NCBI GenBank assembly: GCA_030613545.1
Contig: JAUWLU010000010.1
Span: 1 to 33,692 of the forward strand
Source: Desulfuromonadales bacterium
GTDB lineage: Bacteria; Desulfobacterota; Desulfuromonadia; Desulfuromonadales; Syntrophotaleaceae
DNA length: 33,692 nucleotides
Reading direction: 5' to 3'
Part shown: in pieces, positions 1 to 7,523 of the stretch
Position numbering within the stretch: position 1 is the stretch's first letter
Layout of the letters: each line of letters starts with the position of its first letter
Program-made: the position numbers and the translations under genes
Notes under the pieces: model-generated
Told to the model about the DNA's origin: nothing
Seen by the model: only the letters and a program-made list of their open reading frames with translations
Databases searched by the model: none

Positions 1-346
1 GGCCGGCGATGCTGCCGTCCTTTTCCAGCACCACGGCGGTGTTGTGATAGAGGCCTGCTGCCCGCCGCTCGAATAACGAGGCGACCACCACCACACCGAG
101 CTCTGCGGCAATGGCGCCGCGCAATTCCGTAGAAGGGCCGGGAATGGTTTCGGCCAGGTCGAAACGATCACAATCTTCAGCCTGACAGAAATAGCGGCTG
201 GTATGCAGTTCCTGCAGCACGACCAGCTCCGCGCCCTGGGCGGCGGCCTGGCGAATGCCGGCGATGCTGCGGGCGAGGTTTTCCTGGCGGTCGTCGCTGC
301 AGGTCTGTTGGATCAGACCGACGGTTAAAGACGGTTGGCGGGTCAT
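1..346 (-). CDS. aguB: N-carbamoylputrescine amidase, partial (N-terminal ~115 residues)
   Basis: Nitrilase-superfamily (carbon-nitrogen hydrolase) protein that would convert N-carbamoylputrescine to putrescine, CO2 and ammonia in the cytoplasm. The ATG at 346-344 overlaps the TGA of the upstream agmatine deiminase in an ATGA arrangement, so the two are probably translationally coupled. The visible N-terminus (MTRQPSLTVGLIQQTCSDD) has the family's first strand. The segment LVVLQELHTSRYFCQ carries the first catalytic residue of the Glu-Lys-Cys triad, the Glu of LQEL. The Lys and Cys lie beyond the window edge. The assignment as AguB rather than another nitrilase rests on the fit of this N-terminus to the AguB family and on the neighbour. 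Confidence 0.9.
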   Translation of the reverse strand, partial: MTRQPSLTVGLIQQTCSDDRQENLARSIAGIRQAAAQGAELVVLQELHTSRYFCQAEDCDRFDLAETIPGPSTELRGAIAAELGVVVVASLFERRAAGLYHNTAVVLEKDGSIAG

Positions 347-1365
347 GGCAGTACTCCTTGGGGCAGTTGCATGGTCAGGCAATGCAGGGAGCCGTGTTGC
401 AAAATCACAGCTGAGCAGTCGATGCCGATAATTTTCCGATCGGGAAAGGCCGCGCCTACGGTGGCCAGAGCCTTATCGTCCTGCGGATCGCCGTAGGTGG
501 GCATCAGTACCGCGCCGTTGATGATCAGAAAATTGGCATAGGTCGCTGGCAGCCGCTGACCGGCGTCATCGAAGCGGGCTGCGGGCCAGGGCAGGGGCAG
601 CAGGCGATAGGGCCGGCCGGCCTCGGTGCGAAAGGCCGTCAGTTCTTCCGCCATGCGGGCCAGAGCGGGGTAGTGAGCATCCTGCGGGTCATCACAGGCG
701 ACGTAGAGGATGGTATCGTTGGGCGCAAAGCGGGCCAGGGTGTCGATATGGGCGTCGGTGTCGTCACCGAGCAAATGGCCGTGTTGCAACCAAAGAATGC
801 GCCGACAGCCCAGAGTGTCCCGTAGCTCCCCTTCGATCTGCTCCCTGTTGCGGTTCGGGTTGCGGTTGGGATTGAGCAGGCATTGGCTGGTGGTCAGCAG
901 GGTGCCGCAACCGTCGCTTTCGATGCTGCCCCCTTCCAGGACCAGAGAGCGGCAATCGACAGGGGCAAAGAAAAAATTCCGTTGCTGCAGATGCTGAGTA
1001 ACGGCGCTGTCCTGCTGAGCCAGGAATTTATTGCCCCAGCCATTGAACACAAAATCCTGCAGGCGGGGTACGCCATCGGCAAGGATGGTGATCGGTCCGA
1101 AATCTCGGCACCAGGTGTCGTCAAAAGGGACCTGAACCAGGGTGATGGAGGCCATCGTTGCGCCAAAGGTCTCCAGTTTGGCGGCCAGGGAGCCAGGATC
1201 GGCAGTGGCAATCAAAAGCTGTTCATGACGGCTTATGGTATCGGCCAGTTGTAAAAAGACCGGCTCCACCAGTGGCAGCACGGAGGCCCAGTCGGTTTGT
1301 TCGTGAGGCCAGGCCAACAGGACCCCGTCCTGGGGTTCCCATTCGGCGGGCAGTCTGACAGTCAT
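343..1365 (-). CDS. aguA: Agmatine deiminase (agmatine iminohydrolase)
   Basis: Converts agmatine to N-carbamoylputrescine and ammonia, the first step of the arginine-decarboxylase route to putrescine. It is a 340-residue member of the peptidyl-arginine-deiminase-like family, of normal length. Visible signatures are WCRDFGP (85-91), LEGG (143-146), the GDDTDAHID stretch (about 200-208, with the active-site His at 207), and the C-terminal catalytic Cys329 in GSLHCLT. The ATG at 1365 has a GAGGAAG ribosome site on the minus strand. The gene heads a two-gene unit with aguB (ATGA overlap). A plausible promoter of its own lies in the 99-bp gap after the DedA-PAP2 gene. The substrate is assigned from the family and from the aguB partner. 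Confidence 0.95.
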   Translation of the reverse strand: MTVRLPAEWEPQDGVLLAWPHEQTDWASVLPLVEPVFLQLADTISRHEQLLIATADPGSLAAKLETFGATMASITLVQVPFDDTWCRDFGPITILADGVPRLQDFVFNGWGNKFLAQQDSAVTQHLQQRNFFFAPVDCRSLVLEGGSIESDGCGTLLTTSQCLLNPNRNPNRNREQIEGELRDTLGCRRILWLQHGHLLGDDTDAHIDTLARFAPNDTILYVACDDPQDAHYPALARMAEELTAFRTEAGRPYRLLPLPWPAARFDDAGQRLPATYANFLIINGAVLMPTYGDPQDDKALATVGAAFPDRKIIGIDCSAVILQHGSLHCLTMQLPQGVLP

Positions 1366-1411
1366 TCTGGTCTTCCTCTATGGGGCGCTATTGGCGGGCG
1401 GCAGCCTGCTC

Positions 1412-1440
1412 ATCCTAAAGAATCCAATCTCAATTTGCAA
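1412..1440 (-). promoter_or_regulatory. Candidate sigma70 promoter for aguAB
   Basis: Minus-strand TTGCAA (1440-1435) and TAGGAT (1417-1412) are separated by exactly 17 bp, about 47 bp upstream of the aguA ATG and downstream of the DedA-PAP2 stop. Position and spacing fit; both boxes deviate from consensus. Seen by eye only. Confidence 0.45.
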
Positions 1441-1452
1441 CCGCTCGATGCA

Positions 1453-1463
1453 GGGTCAGACCC
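1453..1463. repeat. GGGTC-A-GACCC perfect short palindrome
   Basis: An 11-bp perfect inverted repeat (GGGTC, one-base spacer, GACCC) lies 1 bp beyond the DedA-PAP2 stop. It has no T-run and is too short for a convincing terminator. It could be a REP-type core or chance. Confidence 0.3.
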
Positions 1464-1464
1464 C

Positions 1465-2973
1465 TTACAGCAGGCCGAGCTGGCGCAGCAGATAATGCGC
1501 CATGGCGTAGAGGGCGGCACAGCCGGCCAGGGCCATAATGGTATGTCGTTGTCGAGCCGAAAGGTGCAAGGGCTGCCAACCGGAGCGCCAGGGAAATTCC
1601 CCGGTAAAACGTCGCCGGACTTCCAGCGTGGTGAGAAGAAAGGTCAGCCAGGTGGCAGCCAGCAGATAGCCGGCTACGATGTCACTGAACCAGTGCAAAC
1701 CCAGATAGCAGCGGCTTAATCCGACCACCAGGGCGACGAAGCTCAAGAGAATGATCATCGTCAGCCGTGATTGCCAGTAGCGCAGGGGTCCCAACAGATA
1801 ATAGGCCAGCAGGCCGACCAACAGCAGTGCGGAAAACGCATGACCACTGGGAAAGCTGGCGCTGGTTGGCTGTAGCTGAGCGAAGAAAGGCAATGGCCGC
1901 AGACGATGGAAGAGTACTTTGCCCAGCAGCACCAACAGCTCGCCGCCGCCCATGCCGACCAGCAGGATAGCTGCTGAGAAATCCCGATTGTTGAGCACCA
2001 GCCAGAGCAGTAACAGGCCGCAGAAAATGAGCAGGGCCGGCAGGTTGGCCAGGGAGGAGGCCAGCAGCATAAGGCGATCAGCCAGGGGATGATGCAGCTG
2101 ACCCAAGAGCGTATAGATTTGCTGGTCAATGCGGGATACCAGCGCAAACGAGTTCAGCAGCCAGAAAAACAGTCCGGCAAACAGGGCGCTGAAAGCAAAG
2201 CCGCAGGTCAGGTAGAGGCCCGAGCCCTTTTTCAAACAGAAGCGGTCGGCGGCAAAGGTCCATAGGCGCGGGAACCGGTCGGATAGTGCGGTGATGCCCG
2301 GACGGCCCAGGAACGACTGCCAGGCAGCGGTCAGCCGTGCCCAGAGAGAACCGGTCCGTTTTACTATCCGGGGAAAAAGTTTTTTCCAGAACAGACTGTT
2401 GGCGATAAACAGCACCACCAGGGTGGCAAGTAACAGGCTGAATTGGCCGGTCAACAGCTGTACCTTCTGCCAGCTGGCCGCGCCTAGATAACCAAGGGCC
2501 GGATAGGCGATCCCCCACAGGATGCAACTCAGCAGGGTATTGCGGGCAAAGGTGCCCGGCAGCATGCCTGTGCAGCCTGCGACAAAAGGAATACTGCCGC
2601 GAAGCGGCCCGGTGAAACGGCCCAAAAATAGACTTTTGCCGCCGTGGCCGCAAAAAAAGAGTTCCGCTTTTCTGATCAGACCGAGGTGTTTTTTAAAGGG
2701 TTTGCTATGCATCAGCCGTGTACCGAAACGGCTGCCCAGCAGATAGCTGATCATGTCGCCAAGCAAGGCCCCGGCAAAGGCGGCAATCGCGATCGAGGTC
2801 GCCTCCCCCTTGCCATGAGCGGCCAGAAAGCCGGCCAATACAACAAGGGTGCTTCCCGGTACCAAAAGGCCCGCCAAAACAATCGATTCGAGCAGGGCGA
2901 TGGCGCTGATAAGAAGATAGTAGAGCCCTCCCTCTGGCAGCAGGGTGATAATATTTTCCAGAAACGTTTGCAT
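1465..2973 (-). CDS. DedA-family / PAP2 phosphatase fusion membrane protein
   Basis: A 502-residue polytopic membrane protein with two domains. Residues about 1-200 form a DedA (SNARE-associated/VTT) domain: ALLES around E29, GDMISYLLGSRFG (72-84), and the GRFTGPLRG...VAG signature (118-133). DedA proteins are linked to lipid scrambling and undecaprenyl-phosphate recycling. Residues about 255-480 form a PAP2 acid phosphatase with all three catalytic motifs: K352...RP360, PSGH (375-378), and SRCYLGLHWFSD (420-431) with the catalytic His. The likely activity is dephosphorylation of an isoprenoid or lipid (pyro)phosphate at the membrane, possibly undecaprenyl pyrophosphate; the substrate is inferred. 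The ATG at 2973 is preceded by GAGG about 12 nt upstream. It is transcribed divergently from the Lon-like gene. This fusion architecture is known in other bacteria. Confidence 0.9.
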   Translation of the reverse strand: MQTFLENIITLLPEGGLYYLLISAIALLESIVLAGLLVPGSTLVVLAGFLAAHGKGEATSIAIAAFAGALLGDMISYLLGSRFGTRLMHSKPFKKHLGLIRKAELFFCGHGGKSLFLGRFTGPLRGSIPFVAGCTGMLPGTFARNTLLSCILWGIAYPALGYLGAASWQKVQLLTGQFSLLLATLVVLFIANSLFWKKLFPRIVKRTGSLWARLTAAWQSFLGRPGITALSDRFPRLWTFAADRFCLKKGSGLYLTCGFAFSALFAGLFFWLLNSFALVSRIDQQIYTLLGQLHHPLADRLMLLASSLANLPALLIFCGLLLLWLVLNNRDFSAAILLVGMGGGELLVLLGKVLFHRLRPLPFFAQLQPTSASFPSGHAFSALLLVGLLAYYLLGPLRYWQSRLTMIILLSFVALVVGLSRCYLGLHWFSDIVAGYLLAATWLTFLLTTLEVRRRFTGEFPWRSGWQPLHLSARQRHTIMALAGCAALYAMAHYLLRQLGLL

Positions 2974-3212
2974 TGAGAATTCCGTACCTCACCGTCAGGG
3001 GCGGGCATTTTGGGTTCAAAAATGCCCACCATCAAAGAGCTTGAAAAGATTATATTTGTTGCCGTTTGTCAAAGAAGGCCGGCTTGCCAATAAGGGCCGG
3101 ATTGATACTATTATATTAGAAATTTGTCTGACTGCTCAACAGACCTGCCATCGGTGGTTGGTGCAGGCAGCAAGCGATAATTGCCACATAACCGCAAAGA
3201 GGGGGGCAAATT
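2974..3212. promoter_or_regulatory. Divergent intergenic region between DedA-PAP2 and LonB-like genes
   Basis: It must hold both promoters. Minus strand: a perfect TATAAT (3054-3049) and a perfect TTGACA (3072-3067) occur, but only 12 bp apart, too close to work as a normal pair. Plus strand: TTGCCA (3084-3089) and TATTAT (3109-3114) have a long 19-bp spacer. A hairpin with 9-bp arms (3003-3011 with 3019-3027, loop of 7) lies in the presumed 5' leader of the DedA-PAP2 transcript and has no T-run. None of these is secure. Confidence 0.35.
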
Positions 3213-5621
3213 GTGAAACAATATCGGCTCAGTCCCGAAGAACTGACCTGGCGTTGCGATCCGGCTCAATTCGAATTTGAAACAACCGAAAAACTTTGCT
3301 GCCTTGAGGAAATGATCGGACAGAACAGGGCCCTTACCGCCATCGAATTCGGACTGGGTATCGAAGCCGATGGTTTCAATATATTTATTCTTGGCGAGCC
3401 GGGAACCGGACGTTCAACGACAATTAGAACGCTTCTTGAACAGCGCTCACTGAAGGAATCGGTGCCGGACGACTGGTGCTATGTCCAAGACTTTGGCGAT
3501 GGCTCCAGACCAACCAATATCCGCCTGCCTGCCGGCAAAGGCAAGAATTATCAAAAGGATGTTGATGCCCTGGTGGTGCAGATGGCCGCGGCCATACCCA
3601 AGCTTTTCGAAAGCAAGGAGTACGAGCAGGCCAAAAACCAGATTGCCAGCGAATCCCAGGAGCAGAACAAAAAATTGGTGCAGGAGCTTGAGGAGCAGGT
3701 AAACAAGGAAGGGTTTCTGCTGCAGCGCACGGTGGGTGGCCTGGTGCTGGTGCCGACCAAGGATGACGAGCCCCTTTCCCAGAGAGATTTTGCCGATCTC
3801 GCGGAAGCAGAACGTCAGGCTATCGAAGAAAAGGGTGCCGTGCTGCAGGATCAGCTCAACGAAGTATTGCGTAAAGGGGTTGAGCTGGAAAAAGCAATGC
3901 GTGCCGCCACCCTGAAGATGGAAAAGGATTTTCTCAGTCGAACCATGTGCCATATTTACGAAGATCTGGCTGAAAAATACCAGAAATATCCCAAGGTTCT
4001 GGCGCACTTTGAGAACTGCATGAAGGACATTCAGGACCGGGTCGACGAGTTTCGCCCGTCGCAAGGGGCGCAGATGCTGCCAGGGGGCAAAATGGGCCGC
4101 CAGGAGCCTTCCTTTGACCGGTATCGCATCAACCTGTTCGTCGACAATGGCGAAGCCACGGGGGCACCGGTCGTCTATGAGGCGAATCCGACCTATTTCA
4201 ATCTCTTTGGCCGCATCGAGCATATTATCCAGTCCGGCACGGCGACCACCAATTTCACCATGGTCAAGCCCGGTGCGCTGCATCGCGCCAATGGTGGCTA
4301 CCTGATTCTCGATTGCCGTGAGATATTGATCAATCTCTTCTCCTATGAGGCCTTAAAGCGCTGTCTGCGTAACGGTGAGGTCAAGATCGAAGACATGGCC
4401 GAGCAGTATCGTCTAATTGCCACCGTTTCTCTCAAGCCGGAGGCGATCCCCCTGCGCTGCAAGGTCGTTCTGATCGGCATCCCCTGGCTTTACTATCTCC
4501 TCTATCAGCTCGATCCCGATTTTCGCAAATATTTTAAGGTCATGGCCGATTTCGACCGGATGATGGATAACACCTGGGAAAATGTTCAGCAGTATGCCTT
4601 GTTCGTGGCAACCAAATGCCAGAAGGAAAAGTTGCTGCCCTTTTCGCCGGGCGGTGTCGCTCGAGTCGTGGAGCATGCAGCTCGTCTTATCGACGATAAA
4701 CATCGCTTGTCTTCGCGATTCATCGACGTTGCTGACCTGATTCGCGAGGCCGCCTTCTTTGCCAAACGCCATAATGTCGAAACGGTGGAGCGGGAGCATG
4801 TCGAGCTGGCCATCGAGTCAAAAATCTATCGCTCAAACCGAGTCGAAGAACGGGTCCAGGAGCTCATCGATGACGGCACCCTGCTGATCGATACCGAGGG
4901 GGAGGTGGCCGGTCAGCTCAACGGACTATCGGTCTTTATGCTCGGCGATTACGCTTTTGGCCGGCCGGCGCGGATAACAGTGCGTACCTTTATGGGTAAG
5001 GGCGGGGTGGTCAACATCGAGCGTGAAGCCAAACTGTCCGGTCCCATCTACGACAAGGGGTTGCTGATTCTGTCCGGTTTTATCGGCGATCGCTTCGCTC
5101 AGGACAAACCTCTGGCCCTGGCCGCCTCCATTTGCTTTGAGCAGTCCTACGGCGGCGTCGAGGGCGACAGCGCTTCCTCGGCAGAACTCTACGGACTGCT
5201 CTCTTCCCTGTCGGGCTTGCCCATTAACCAGGCCATCGCCGTAACCGGGTCGGTCAACCAGCGCGGCCAGGTGCAGTCCATCGGCGGTGTTAACGAAAAG
5301 ATTGAAGGCTTCTATGTCGTCTGCAAGGCCAAAGGTTTCACCGGCAAGCAGGGGGTCATCATCCCGGCATCCAATGTCAGGAACCTGATGCTCAAACAGG
5401 AGGTGGTAGAAGCGGTGGCCGCAGGTCGGTTCCATGTGTGGGCCGTGTCGGATATCGACCAGGGCATTGAACTGCTCACCGGAGTTCCGGCAGGTGAGCG
5501 TCAAGAGGATGGTTCCTGGCCGCAAGGCACGGTAAATTATCTGGTCGACGAACGTTTGCGGGAGATGGCCGAAAGTATTCTCAAGTTTAGTCGCGAGGAA
5601 GAAAAGGGTTCCGGCATCTGA
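3213..5621 (+). CDS. LonB-like ATP-dependent serine protease (AAA_32 / Lon_C type)
   Basis: An 802-residue cytoplasmic protease of the Lon-related family that includes E. coli YcbZ. It lacks the long N-terminal domain of classical LonA. The Walker A motif is GEPGTGRSTT (61-70). A large helical insertion with coiled-coil character follows (about 120-270), then a Walker B-like strand in GGYLILDCRE. The C-terminal S16 domain has catalytic Ser653 in EGDSASSAEL and Lys696 in GGVNEKIEGF. Their 43-residue separation equals that of S679/K722 in E. coli Lon, so the Ser-Lys dyad is intact. The GTG start at 3213 is supported by GAGGGGGG about 7 nt upstream. Substrates of this subfamily are largely unknown. 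It stands alone, with a terminator 30 bp downstream. Confidence 0.92.
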   Translation: MKQYRLSPEELTWRCDPAQFEFETTEKLCCLEEMIGQNRALTAIEFGLGIEADGFNIFILGEPGTGRSTTIRTLLEQRSLKESVPDDWCYVQDFGDGSRPTNIRLPAGKGKNYQKDVDALVVQMAAAIPKLFESKEYEQAKNQIASESQEQNKKLVQELEEQVNKEGFLLQRTVGGLVLVPTKDDEPLSQRDFADLAEAERQAIEEKGAVLQDQLNEVLRKGVELEKAMRAATLKMEKDFLSRTMCHIYEDLAEKYQKYPKVLAHFENCMKDIQDRVDEFRPSQGAQMLPGGKMGRQEPSFDRYRINLFVDNGEATGAPVVYEANPTYFNLFGRIEHIIQSGTATTNFTMVKPGALHRANGGYLILDCREILINLFSYEALKRCLRNGEVKIEDMAEQYRLIATVSLKPEAIPLRCKVVLIGIPWLYYLLYQLDPDFRKYFKVMADFDRMMDNTWENVQQYALFVATKCQKEKLLPFSPGGVARVVEHAARLIDDKHRLSSRFIDVADLIREAAFFAKRHNVETVEREHVELAIESKIYRSNRVEERVQELIDDGTLLIDTEGEVAGQLNGLSVFMLGDYAFGRPARITVRTFMGKGGVVNIEREAKLSGPIYDKGLLILSGFIGDRFAQDKPLALAASICFEQSYGGVEGDSASSAELYGLLSSLSGLPINQAIAVTGSVNQRGQVQSIGGVNEKIEGFYVVCKAKGFTGKQGVIIPASNVRNLMLKQEVVEAVAAGRFHVWAVSDIDQGIELLTGVPAGERQEDGSWPQGTVNYLVDERLREMAESILKFSREEEKGSGI

Positions 5622-5648
5622 GCAGATACCGGATCAAGCAGGGTTGAG

Positions 5649-5679
5649 GGTCGCTTCGAAGTGAAGCGGCCTTTTTTTT
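5649..5679 (+). terminator. Rho-independent terminator of the LonB-like gene
   Basis: The arms GGTCGCTTC (5649-5657) and GAAGCGGCC (5663-5671) pair over 9 bp with one G-T pair and a 5-base loop, followed by eight T residues (5672-5679). Confidence 0.9.
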
Positions 5680-5684
5680 CGGAC

Positions 5685-5873
5685 CTATAACCCAAACAAA
5701 GGTTGATGCTTTCGCAAAAAGTCATGAGATGGCTAAGCAAAAATTTCGGCCTACAAGGCGTAGTGATTTTTTAGGGGTGAAGGCATACATATGGTATGTC
5801 GAAGTCTTGAAAAAACGCTGCAACGCAGTAGGACGGACTTTTTGCGACGCCATCACCTTTGTTTTGGTTATAG
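5685..5873. repeat. 19-bp inverted repeat flanking repeat copy A
   Basis: The bases just outside the 150-bp element (5685-5703 and 5855-5873) are inverted copies of each other with one mismatch (core CTATAACC.AAACAAAGGT). The imperfect pairing continues about 5 bp further out. With the element removed they would form a near-perfect hairpin. Either the element went into the loop of an existing palindrome, or these are extra terminal sequences present only in this copy. Confidence 0.75.
5705..5854 (+). mobile_element. 150-bp MITE-like palindromic repeat, copy A
   Basis: One of three exactly 150-bp copies in the window (others at 7300-7449 and 14634-14783), about 93 percent identical by direct comparison. 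The ends are imperfect 19-bp inverted repeats (GATGcttt/gcgtCGCAAAAAGTC, 4 differing bases). Much of the interior is also degenerate inverted repeat, so one strand could fold into a long hairpin. It encodes no transposase. An open frame runs through it on both strands; I consider this a by-product of the symmetry. Unlike copies B and C it has no flanking direct repeat but sits inside a 19-bp inverted repeat. Mobility by a transposase supplied elsewhere is inference. Confidence 0.85.
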
Positions 5874-5980
5874 ACCCGAAAATTATCGGAAATATGGGCC
5901 GATCAGGCGATTTTGCAGTTGGTTCATGGCAAGTCCGGCAGCCTCCTAGGCCTGTTACCCAGAGATTTAAGATTGTCGAC

Positions 5981-6021
5981 AAAATCGCCGTCATCCACTA
6001 GAATTGGATGACGGCGGTTTT
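5981..6021. terminator. Strong bidirectional hairpin terminator
   Basis: AAAATCGCCGTCATCCA (5981-5997) and its complement (6005-6021) pair over 17 bp with one G-T pair and a 7-base loop. T-rich sequence follows on the plus strand and the A-run serves the minus strand. It lies 80 bp upstream of the EI24 gene, insulating it from upstream transcription. Confidence 0.75.
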
Positions 6022-6100
6022 CTTTATTTCAATTTCAGGTTGCTGTTCGGCGAGGTCAGGCCGCTGCATCCTATTCTTCCTTTCTAACCCGGAGTTAGCC

Positions 6101-6853
6101 ATGCTCGATTTTCCCCGCGGTTTTTTTTCGATACTTCGTGGTGGCCGTCTTTTTATGCGTTACCCGCGGCTGTTGAAGCTGGTGCTGATTCCGTTTCTGA
6201 TCAATGTGGTCACTTTCTCTCTGGCGGTCTATTTCGGTTTGCAGTTTTTTCACGACTTTGTGTTGAACCTGCTTCCGCAGGGGGACGCCTGGTACTGGGT
6301 AGTGCTTTATTATGCCCTTTGGCTGACGGTCGGTCTGCTGACCCTGGTGCTGGTTTTTTTCTGCTTTACCGTGGTCGGAAACCTGATTGCTTCGCCTTTC
6401 AATGAATTGCTGTCGGAGCGGATCGAAAGTTTGCTGCTGCCCGAGGTCGAGGCTGCGCCCTTTTCCTTGAGGGCTTTCGGGCGCGATATGCTGAGGGTCT
6501 GGTTGGTTGAGTTGAAAAAGATGAGCCTGTTCGTTGTTGCCATGCTGGTGCTGTTGTTGCTCAATCTGCTGCCGGTGGTCGGTAATCTGCTCTATGGGGT
6601 ATTGTCGATTCTGCTGACCCTGTTTTTTCTGGCCTGGGAGTACTTCGCCTTTGTTCACGAGCGTAAGAACCGCGATTTCCGTTATCAGCGTCAGTATTTG
6701 ATGCAGCGCAAGCAGTTGGTGTTGGGGTTTGCCTTCGGAGTGCTGCTGATGCTGGCTGTTCCCTTTTTGCAACTGGTTTGCATCCCGGTCGCGGTAGCCG
6801 GTGCCACCCTGTTATGGTGCGAGGAGCGGGCGGGCCACCGTCTGATTTCCTGA
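6101..6853 (+). CDS. EI24/CysZ-like inner-membrane protein
   Basis: A 250-residue polytopic membrane protein of the EI24 domain family, which contains the sulfate permease CysZ. I chose the ATG at 6101 because GGAG lies 6 nt upstream; the earlier in-frame ATG at 6008 is inside a terminator hairpin. There are hydrophobic segments around residues 25-45, 65-95, 145-190 and 210-240. The family-typical segment ASPFNELLSERIE lies in the first half, and a basic loop (HERKNRDFRYQRQ) precedes the last membrane segment. No sulfur-assimilation genes are adjacent, so I would not name it cysZ. Function is unproven for most members. Confidence 0.82.
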   Translation: MLDFPRGFFSILRGGRLFMRYPRLLKLVLIPFLINVVTFSLAVYFGLQFFHDFVLNLLPQGDAWYWVVLYYALWLTVGLLTLVLVFFCFTVVGNLIASPFNELLSERIESLLLPEVEAAPFSLRAFGRDMLRVWLVELKKMSLFVVAMLVLLLLNLLPVVGNLLYGVLSILLTLFFLAWEYFAFVHERKNRDFRYQRQYLMQRKQLVLGFAFGVLLMLAVPFLQLVCIPVAVAGATLLWCEERAGHRLIS

Positions 6854-6939
6854 CCCCCTTGGGGTGGGCCGCGGGACGCCCTGACGATGGCAGCAGGGCG
6901 CATTGTGCTCAGGATGAGGGCCAATTAGCGAAGACCTTG

Positions 6940-6948
6940 TGATATAAT
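6940..6948 (+). promoter_or_regulatory. Extended -10 promoter (TGATATAAT) for the 73-residue protein gene
   Basis: An exact TGnTATAAT extended -10 box with no obvious -35, about 105 bp upstream of the ATG at 7054. Extended -10 promoters can work without a -35 box. Confidence 0.5.
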
Positions 6949-7053
6949 GTTTTTACAGCGATACCATTTTGCCAGTACGTAATCGGCCCGCTGCAGCCGG
7001 ATGGGGCAGGGTGCCTTTGCCGGGGCGGGCTTCAGCAGTCATGAGGAGGTTGT

Positions 7054-7275
7054 ATGACCAAGCTGAACAATCGGGATATCGAACGTGCCAGTCTGGAAAC
7101 GGAACTGAAAAGGGGATTGCAGAGGACCGACGAGGATCTGAGTATTATGGAGCGCCACGCTGCGGAACTGGCGATGGTGGAATACGGCATCCAGTTAGAC
7201 ATGCGTAAATGGGATCGTGAATATAAGGATGCCCGTCTGCACAGTGTGCCGCGGGCGATGAAACATCTGCGGTAA
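7054..7275 (+). CDS. Small hypothetical protein, 73 residues
   Basis: Not recognised. The ATG at 7054 has a perfect AGGAGG 6 nt upstream (7042-7047... spacer GTTGT region), among the better ribosome sites in the window, which argues that the gene is real. The product is charged and predicted mostly helical (ELKRGLQRTDEDLSIMERHA), has no signal or membrane segment and ends in a basic tail (SVPRAMKHLR). It is preceded by an extended -10 promoter and originally ended at the bidirectional terminator now split by repeat copy B. No function can be given. Confidence 0.72.
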   Translation: MTKLNNRDIERASLETELKRGLQRTDEDLSIMERHAAELAMVEYGIQLDMRKWDREYKDARLHSVPRAMKHLR

Positions 7276-7299
7276 ATTGTCTGCTATAGAGACAAACAA

Positions 7300-7449
7300 G
7301 ATGCTTTCGCAAAAAGGCATGAGAGGGCTAAGCAAAAATTTCGACCTACAAGGCGTAGTGGTTTTTCAGGGGTGAAGGCATACATATGGTATGTCGAAGT
7401 CCTGAAAAAGCGCTGCAACGCAGTAGGGTGGGCTTTTTGCGACGCCATC
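7300..7449 (+). mobile_element. 150-bp MITE-like palindromic repeat, copy B, inserted in a terminator
   Basis: Same 150-bp element as copy A, same orientation, 10 differences in 150 by eye. It is flanked by the perfect 6-bp direct repeat AAACAA (7294-7299 and 7450-7455). Removing the element plus one AAACAA restores a perfect 20-bp-arm hairpin (7290-7299 joined to 7456-7465, pairing with 7471-7490). This shows directly that the element is an insertion that produced a target duplication. Confidence 0.92.
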
Positions 7450-7486
7450 AAACAAAGAGCCCCTCAAAAAGAGGGGCTCTTTGTTT
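7450..7486. terminator. Bidirectional terminator, left arm shortened by repeat copy B
   Basis: The arms 7450-7465 and 7471-7486 are a perfect 16-bp inverted repeat (core GAGCCCCTC/GAGGGGCTC) with an AAAAA loop, plus a further C-G pair at 7449/7487. It lies between convergent genes ending at 7275 (+) and 7524 (-) and can serve both. The outer four bases of the original left arm (7290-7293) are now 150 bp away. Confidence 0.85.
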
Positions 7487-7523
7487 GTCTAAAAGTTCTA
7501 TGGGGATACTGGCGAATGGGCTG

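Noticed and set aside
3003-3027. Hairpin upstream of the DedA-PAP2 gene as a terminator or riboswitch
   Set aside because: Nine-base-pair arms without a T-run and no recognisable aptamer; left only as a note in the intergenic entry.
5729-5854. Conserved open frame through the 150-bp repeat (AKQKFRPTRRS...KAYIWYVEVLKKRC) in all three copies
   Set aside because: Copies A and B differ by about as many amino-acid-changing as silent bases, copy B has lost the ATG, and the opposite strand is equally open. This fits a by-product of the palindromic sequence rather than a selected protein.
6008-6100. Earlier ATG for the EI24-like gene
   Set aside because: It is inside a terminator hairpin with no ribosome site; the ATG at 6101 has GGAG upstream.
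6101-6853. Naming the EI24-family gene cysZ
   Set aside because: No sulfate-assimilation genes are nearby and the family is broader than CysZ.
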